Positions 58,642 to 64,000 of a stretch of 64,000 nt of DNA are shown here, piece by piece. Position 1 is the first letter of the stretch; every line of letters starts with the position of its first letter. The notes beneath the pieces were generated by a model. The model was not told the DNA's origin. It did no database searches and saw only the letters and a program-made list of their open reading frames with translations. Made by a program: the position numbers and the translations under genes. The stretch is from Papilionanthe hookeriana x Papilionanthe teres (taxonomy: Eukaryota; Streptophyta; Magnoliopsida; Asparagales; Orchidaceae): assembly GCA_022702705.1 (NCBI GenBank), contig CM040428.1, positions 112,300,022 through 112,364,021 of the forward strand, given 5' to 3'.

Positions 58642-60226
58642 TGTGACTTTTTTAATTTGCCAAAATTTATGAACTCAGATTTATATATATATATTGATTT
58701 AGTTTTATAATGAGTCACACAATTAAACGCAAATATACGTATTGCTCATGTAATACAGAGCTCTAGTGAAGTCCTGGATATTGATCCCACAGGGAGACTT
58801 TAATTTTATGGTGTAGCACATAAATCACTTATGGAATCACAACACAATTACAAGTAAGTTCAATTCTTAAAATAAAAACAAACAGTTGTAGTTACTATTT
58901 CTACCAAAGTACGTTCTAAACTTATAGCAAGTTAAACTAACACAAGACTAAAGTTATAACAAAGTTCAGTGGTAAGAAAAAGTCTTCATCCTCTCCAATT
59001 ATAATATGATGATTATTGTGACATAGATCAGTGATGCAAATGTATTATGCCAAATAGAAGCATTCTTATTCTTTACCCTTTTTTCAGTGTATAAAGAACA
59101 TTGGATAATCCTAAGTTTAGTCCCCAAATCCGTGGTTAGGCTGGGAGGATACTGGCTCTCACTCTAGAGCTCCCACTTCCCTTCCCCTGAAGGCTAACTC
59201 TCGCTTTAGTTTCCAAACATTAGGACCAAATTAAGGATTTCAGCCAGTCACTCTGAAATCTCCAATTCTGCATCCATCAAAGTATATTTCTCTATTTATT
59301 TACACTCAATCCCCATGAACTACGTCTCTCATTCCTGGACATTGAATGTGACCTTTACTTTTGTTGTGGAAATCATAATCCTTTCAAAACTTATGTTTCC
59401 TAAGAAGTTTTAACAATTTAATTGGCGAGATCAAAAAGTAAATGAAGTTCAAAGTGAAAAGGTCATCAAAAATTCTCTAAAATAAATCGACACATCATTT
59501 CCATATCACAACATCAACACATCACATGAAAAGGAGGAAGACAAAGAAATCTACTCAAGGCTCATAAGGAAAATATGAAAAAACATGGATTTTATATATA
59601 AAAACAACGTCATACAAACAGAGTAAAGAAAAAGACAACTTTTCTCAAACTCTTCCCCAAATGAATCTCAAGGAATTATTTTGACTCCTCTTCTTTCTTC
59701 ACAACAACACACAATTCTCTCTTTAGATAAGTAAGGAAGAAGAAATCTCTCACTTTCCCCCTCATCTTACACTCCTTAGAAGAGAAAAAAAAAACCTAGA
59801 TTTTCTAAACAAAATGAAAAGACACTCTCTTTAAACTCTCTCTACATTCTAAACTCTCCTCCCTCTAAATTTTGCTCCAAAGAAGTGTAAATTCAGCCAT
59901 AACTGATTTCTCCATAGTTTCCTCAAGCAACCCTAAAAAATCCAGCCAAATACATTGAATCTAGTTTGAAATCGGAATAGGGCGCGGTCCGGTGCAGGAT
60001 AGGGTGCCGTTTAGTGCAGTATTCCGCTAATTGGTCGCAATTCTCCGTAAAATAGCGTGGTCCCTCTTTTTGCTCCAAATTTCCCCCTTTTCGCTTCCTT
60101 TTGCTCCAAAGGCCTAAAATCATTGTACTGCATGAAATCATGAAAAATACCTTTCTTTAAAGTGTAATATCATAAAAAATATGCATGAAATGAATAATAA
60201 AAAAGTATCAAATTTTCATTAGATCA
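58642..60226 (-). repeat. A3 5' LTR
   Basis: 1,585 bp, plus strand TGTGACTTTT to TTAGATCA. Uninterrupted relative of the A2 LTR and the reference for placing the mitochondrial and GL-4 insertions. Confidence 0.85.
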
Positions 60227-60231
60227 ATAGA

Positions 60232-60815
60232 CTAGTTGGGCTTAAATACTTTTATTTTCTGGATGGGTATACTGGTTACCACCAAATATAAATTGCTCTT
60301 GAGGATCAAGAGAAAACAACGTTTACTAGTCCTTATGGTACATTTGCTTTTAGAAAAATGCCCTTTGGTTTATGCAATTCCCCTGCTACATTCCAAAGAT
60401 GTATAATGGCAATTTTTTGTGATTTAATTGGAAAAGGAATTGAAGTTTTCATGGTCGACTTTTCAGTGTTTGGAATTTCATTTGAATCATGTTTAGAACA
60501 TCCATCAAGAGTTCTTAAGCGCTGTGAAGAAACTAATTTAGTCCTTAATTGGGAAAAATGCTAAGTTATGGTAGCAGGAGGAATTTTTTTGGGACATCGT
60601 ATATCAGAAAAAGGTGTCGAGGTAGATCCTGCAAAAATTCAAGTGATCGTTAATTTACCTTACCCGACTAATGTAAGGGGAATTAGAAGTTTTCTAGGAC
60701 ATGCTACATTCTATAGGCGTTATATTAAAGACATTTCAAAACTCTCAAAGCCTTTATGTCGTTTACTGGAAAAATATGTGGTTTTTAATTTTGATGAAGA
60801 ATGCCTAAAAGCTTT
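60232..60815 (+). pseudogene. A4 reverse transcriptase, catalytically altered
   Basis: One frame from the A3 junction: FLDGYTGYHQI, FTSPYGTFAFRKMPFGLCNS and PATFQRC; the second part has MVAGGIFLGHRISEKGVEVD and FLGHATFYRRYIKDISKLSK. The catalytic pair is lost: at 60451-60459 the motif reads MVD where A2 has MDD, an Asp-to-Val change. A stop at 60562-60564 (TAA) replaces the codon after NWEKC. Confidence 0.85.
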
Positions 60816-61459
60816 TGAATTGTTTAAAAAAAAAATTAATCACTGCACCTGTTATAGTTTCACCAAACTGGGAAAAACCTTTTAAATTAATGTGTGATGC
60901 CAGTGACTGTGCTATTGGAGCTATTTTAGGTCAGAAATATGATAAGATATTTAAAGTAATTTACTATGCCAGTAGAACTCTGAATGAAGCTCAAATTAAT
61001 TATACCACAACTGAGAAAGAGTTACTAGCTATAGTATTTGCTTTTGATAAATTCAGATCATACTTAATTGGAACTAAATGTGTGGTGCATACCAACCATT
61101 TTTCTATTAAGTATCTAATGAAGAAGAAGGATGTGAAACTGAGACTTATCAGATGGTTTCTTCTTTTGCAAGAATTTGATTTTGAAATAGTAGATAGGAA
61201 TGGTGCTGATAAAAAAATTGCTGATCATCTATCCAAACTAGACTTTGAAAAACCTCTCTTTTCTTATGGTGAAATCAATGAACATTTTCCTGATGAAAAA
61301 TTGTTTAGTATTAATGAGTGGCGTGTTCTGTGGTATGCCGACATTGTAAACTTTATTGTGAGTGATATTTTACCCTATGGTTTGGCATACCAAGAAAGGA
61401 ATAAATTTTTATCTAAAGCTAAGACTTATTTTTGGGATGACCCATTTTTATATAAATAA
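60815..61459 (+). pseudogene. A4 RNase H and integrase N-terminus
   Basis: Frame of 214 codons following a one-base shift in an A run near 60830. RNase H: LMCDASDCAIGAIL (Asp), TTEKELLAIVFAFDKF (Glu), VVHTNHFSIKYLM where A2 has HTDHSAIKYL, so the last acidic residue is Asn. Then VKLRLIRWFLLLQEFDFEIV, KKIADHLSKL and YFWDDPFLYK, ending TAA at 61457-61459. Confidence 0.85.
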
Positions 61460-62611
61460 GGAAAGGATTTGATCATTCGAAGATGTGTGCCTTTAGAAGA
61501 AACTTATGAAATTATTCAAAAATGTCATAATTCTGATTATGGGGGACATTTTGGTGTTGATAAAACTGCATATAAAATCTTACAATCTGGATTTTATTGG
61601 CCTACAATTTTAAGGATGTTAATGCTTATATTAAAAATTGTGATCGATGTTAATGTGTAGGCAATATTTCTAGAAGAATGAGATGCCCCTCAATTATATG
61701 TTGGAAGGTGAAATATTTGACGTTTGGGGATTAGATTTCATGGGACCATTTATACCATCTTTCAGAAATACTTACATTTTGGTAGAAATGGATTATGTAT
61801 CTAAATGGATAGAAGTTGTTGCTTCACCACAATGTGATGCTCAAAGTGTTGCAAAATTTTTAAGAAAGAATATATTTTACAGATTTGAAATACCAAGAGT
61901 TATCATAACAGATGAGGGAAGTCATTTTAGAAATGCGATTATGGAAAAGCTAGTAAAGAAATATCATATTAACCACCGCATTGCTACTGTTTATCATCCA
62001 CAAATTAGTAGTTTGGTTGAATTATCTAATCATGAAATTAAAGAAATATTGGAAAAGTCTATTAATCCAAATAGAAAGGATTGGTCAATTAAACTGGATT
62101 ATGCTTTGTGTGCCTACAGGACTGAATATAGAACTCTTATAGGAATGTCCCCATACAGGCTAATTTTTGGAAAAGCTTGTCATTTACGAGTTAAATTTAA
62201 GAATAAATCATATTGGGCTATTAAAGAGTTCAATTATAATTTGAAAGATGCCGGTGAAAAGAGATTGTTGCAATTAAATGAGTTGAAGAGATAAGGAATG
62301 AATCTTATGAAAATGCTAAGATTTATAAAGAAAAGATGAAGTTATGGAATGATAGGAAGATTCTTACTAAAAATCTTAAGCATGGACAACAAGTTTTGTT
62401 ATATAATGCTAGATTGAAAATAATTACTGGAAAACTTAAGTCCAGGTGGTTGGGCCCATTTATTCTGATGAAATTATATTCCTATCAAGCTGTGAATACT
62501 AAAGATCCTAAGACTAGAAAAATATTTAAAGTTAACGGTCATAGACATAAACCTTATTTTTCAGTCGATCAACCTAAACTTGATGATAATCTAATGTTGG
62601 GTGATCTCTGA
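61460..62611 (+). pseudogene. A4 integrase, broken
   Basis: HHCC start: IIRRCVPLEE, KCHNSDYGGHFGVDKTAYKI, then a shift near 61615 and TAG near 61660. Core frame 61683-62294: [11 protein letters not shown] (first Asp), [12 protein letters not shown] (second Asp), [16 protein letters not shown] (Glu), [20 protein letters not shown]. The D,D,E residues are all kept. A frameshift near 62290 leads to the C-terminal frame 62336-62611 (HGQQVLLYNARL, KLKSRWLGPF, FKVNGHRHKPYF). Stop at 62609-62611, at or beside the A5 LTR edge. Confidence 0.85.
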
Positions 62612-64000
62612 ATATTTATACTTATGATTTAGATATGAAATTATACTTTAATTATTTATAATATGGGAAACTATGCAAGTATATGTATCATTTATCAAGT
62701 AATATATGACTTTTTGATTAAGCCTCGAGATATCGAACCCACAGGGAAATGTCTAAAATTTTAAAGAAATAAGAAAAATAACTTTTTACTTTTTAAAATG
62801 ATTTTGTAAAATATGTTTTAAGATATTAAGTTATTCAAATTTTTTTTTGATATTTTCTGAATAAAAAGTAAAGTAAACAACTAAAGTTAACACAACTATA
62901 AAATAGTATGAAAGCAAATGAGAATAAATATCTTTTTCCTCTTTCAATGAATCAGTAATAATTATGGAATTTCATTGTGGAAGTATCTAAGTGTGTTGTG
63001 CTAAATATAAGCAATTATATTTTTTACTCTTACTCGGTTCTATAACGAACATTGGTTAATTGGATGATTTGAAATCATGTACATGGGTTAGGCGGGGAAG
63101 ATACTAGCTCTCACTCTAGAGTTCCCTCGATTCCCTTCACTTGGGAGCTAACATCACATAACAAAATTTAAAACATCAAACCAAATTAGGGGACTTTAGC
63201 TTATCACTCTAAAGTCCTCTAATTTTACTCCCCATTAAAAACATATATTACTATTTATTTGCACCCAACCATATGGACTACAATTCTCACCCATACAATT
63301 ACATGTGATTCTTTCCAATTGTTGATTGAGACAATACCACATTGGTTCTTACATGTTTTCACAACAAATTTTAACATCTTAATTGGCCAAATTAAGAGGT
63401 AAAATGAAGTGCAAGGTAGTGAATCATCATAACTTCTTCCAACATCGAAATCTTATACTTCACACAACTTCCTTCCATAATTCAATTACTTCATCATTTA
63501 AAAGGAAAAATATAAAGAAAACTGCTCAGAATTCATGGAGAAAACACAATCAAAACTTGATTTGAAAGTAGAAATCATAGTGAAAACTCAACAAGCTTTA
63601 CTTTAAAACAAAATGTAAAACAAGATAAACACTTATCTGAAAATCCTCTCCACAAGACTCTTGAAGTTCTTTTTAAACTTTGCTTTCCCTTTGCAAGATG
63701 TAATAGAGGTTGGCGCCCAACTCTGTTGACTCCGAATCTCTATTCTACTCTTAATAAAAAACTAGATACAATTGATAATAAAAGTGGTTAAGTGGAAAGG
63801 TGTGCTCTCAATAACTCTCTAACATAAACTTTAGTCTTAACACTAATCACACCCTCCAACAATAACCCTTTTTTTTTATCTTCAAGTCTTCTTTTTAGAA
63901 TTTTCCAAAAGGTGCCTTGGTGTCTGTTCAAATTATGTCTAGAGTCAATGTATCCACCAAGAATGCATCCATCCGTTCAAATTTTAAATGAATTTTGGCG
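62609..64000 (-). repeat. Element A5: Athila-type LTR, minus strand, continuing past the window
   Basis: From about 62609 the DNA matches the U5-to-U3 order of the A1 and A3 LTRs read on the minus strand: GTATATGTATCATTT..AGTAATATA, CGAACCCACAGGG near 62735, the AACGAACATTGG line near 63045, and GCTCTCACTCTAGAGTTCCC near 63108. No gag or PBS lies to its left, so this should be the outer 3' LTR of a minus-strand element extending right, or a solo LTR. The exact start is uncertain by about 10 bp. A purine/pyrimidine-rich part and a single GGCGCC (63711-63716) lie towards the end. The ORF at 63383-63565 is not credible. Confidence 0.65.

Larger units (their letters stand above)
56742..60226 (-). 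mobile_element. Element A3: 5' half of an Athila-like retrotransposon, minus strand
   Basis: Read on the minus strand: 5' LTR (60226-58642), tRNA-Asp-type PBS, leader and gag, broken at 56742 by the insertion of A2 within the gag/protease junction (KDPG). The rest of A3 should lie left of A2 but is absent. A3 itself sits in the RT of A4; the right flank ATAGA (60227-60231) would be its target duplication, whose partner is lost. Confidence 0.8.
60227..62608 (+). mobile_element. Element A4: pol fragment of an Athila-like retrotransposon
   Basis: Plus-strand RT to integrase, close relative of A2 pol. The left edge is the A3 insertion within RT (before DRLVGLKYFYFLDGY); the right edge is the A5 LTR just after the integrase C-terminus. 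Gag, protease, the RT N-terminus and the LTRs are outside the window or lost. Confidence 0.85.

Noticed and set aside
56700..60400. An inversion between gag (minus) and pol (plus)
   Set aside because: The switch occurs exactly at the A3 LTR end, with RT resuming at the insertion point, so nested insertion explains it.
1..64000. CRISPR arrays, bacterial operons or prophage
   Set aside because: No regular direct repeats with unique spacers and no bacterial gene organisation; the DNA is clearly plant nuclear.

Overview
This window looks like heterochromatic, gene-poor DNA from a flowering plant nucleus. I see no intact host gene. Almost everything belongs to LTR retrotransposons of the Ty3/gypsy superfamily, nested inside one another, plus one 2.9-kb piece of plant mitochondrial DNA. 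The plant assignment rests on Athila-type and Tat-type elements, primer binding sites complementary to plant tRNA-Asp, the 3' end of a plant mitochondrial 18S rRNA gene and a mitochondrial group II intron domain V. I cannot name the species. All element names below are local labels.

Layout. (1) 1-4375 and 14025-14498: a decayed Tat-lineage element, plus strand (upstream ORF, gag, truncated RT, RNase H). (2) 4376-14024: element A1, a complete Athila-like insertion on the minus strand inside (1), with a CAGGT target duplication, two LTRs of about 2.25 kb and a gag-protease ORF but no RT, RNase H or integrase. (3) 14499-18630 and 18631-26657: two incomplete copies (GL-1, GL-2) of a giant-LTR family. 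(4) 26658-56741: element A2, a plus-strand Athila-like element with gag, PR, RT, RNase H, IN and two tandem copies of the third ORF. It is split by a complete giant solo LTR (GL-3, 29905-37233, TSD GAGAC). Its 3' LTR is split twice, by mitochondrial DNA (45478-48377) and by a second giant solo LTR on the minus strand (GL-4, 48947-56421, TSD ACTTT). (5) 56742-60226: half of a minus-strand Athila-like element A3 (gag, PBS, 5' LTR), into which A2 inserted. (6) 60227-62608: plus-strand pol of element A4, into which A3 inserted. (7) 62609-64000: a minus-strand Athila-type LTR (A5) that leaves the window.

The order of events can be read from the layers: A4 is oldest on the right, then A3, A2, GL-2 and GL-1. 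GL-3, GL-4 and the mitochondrial DNA entered A2 separately. The missing left halves of A4, A3, A2, GL-2 and GL-1 can all be explained by one large deletion (or an assembly join) at 14498/14499, where the Tat element abuts the middle of GL-1.

Points of most interest: the giant LTR family (complete copies 7.3-7.5 kb) with conserved ends but interchangeable middles and an antisense mini-ORF shared by two copies; the A1 derivative, whose RT-to-integrase block is replaced by an acidic coding region of about 190 residues; the duplicated third ORF and a repeated quasi-palindrome of about 40 bp in A2; and a mitovirus-polymerase-like relict carried inside the nuclear mitochondrial insert. Family assignments are from recognition of motifs by eye; no search was run.
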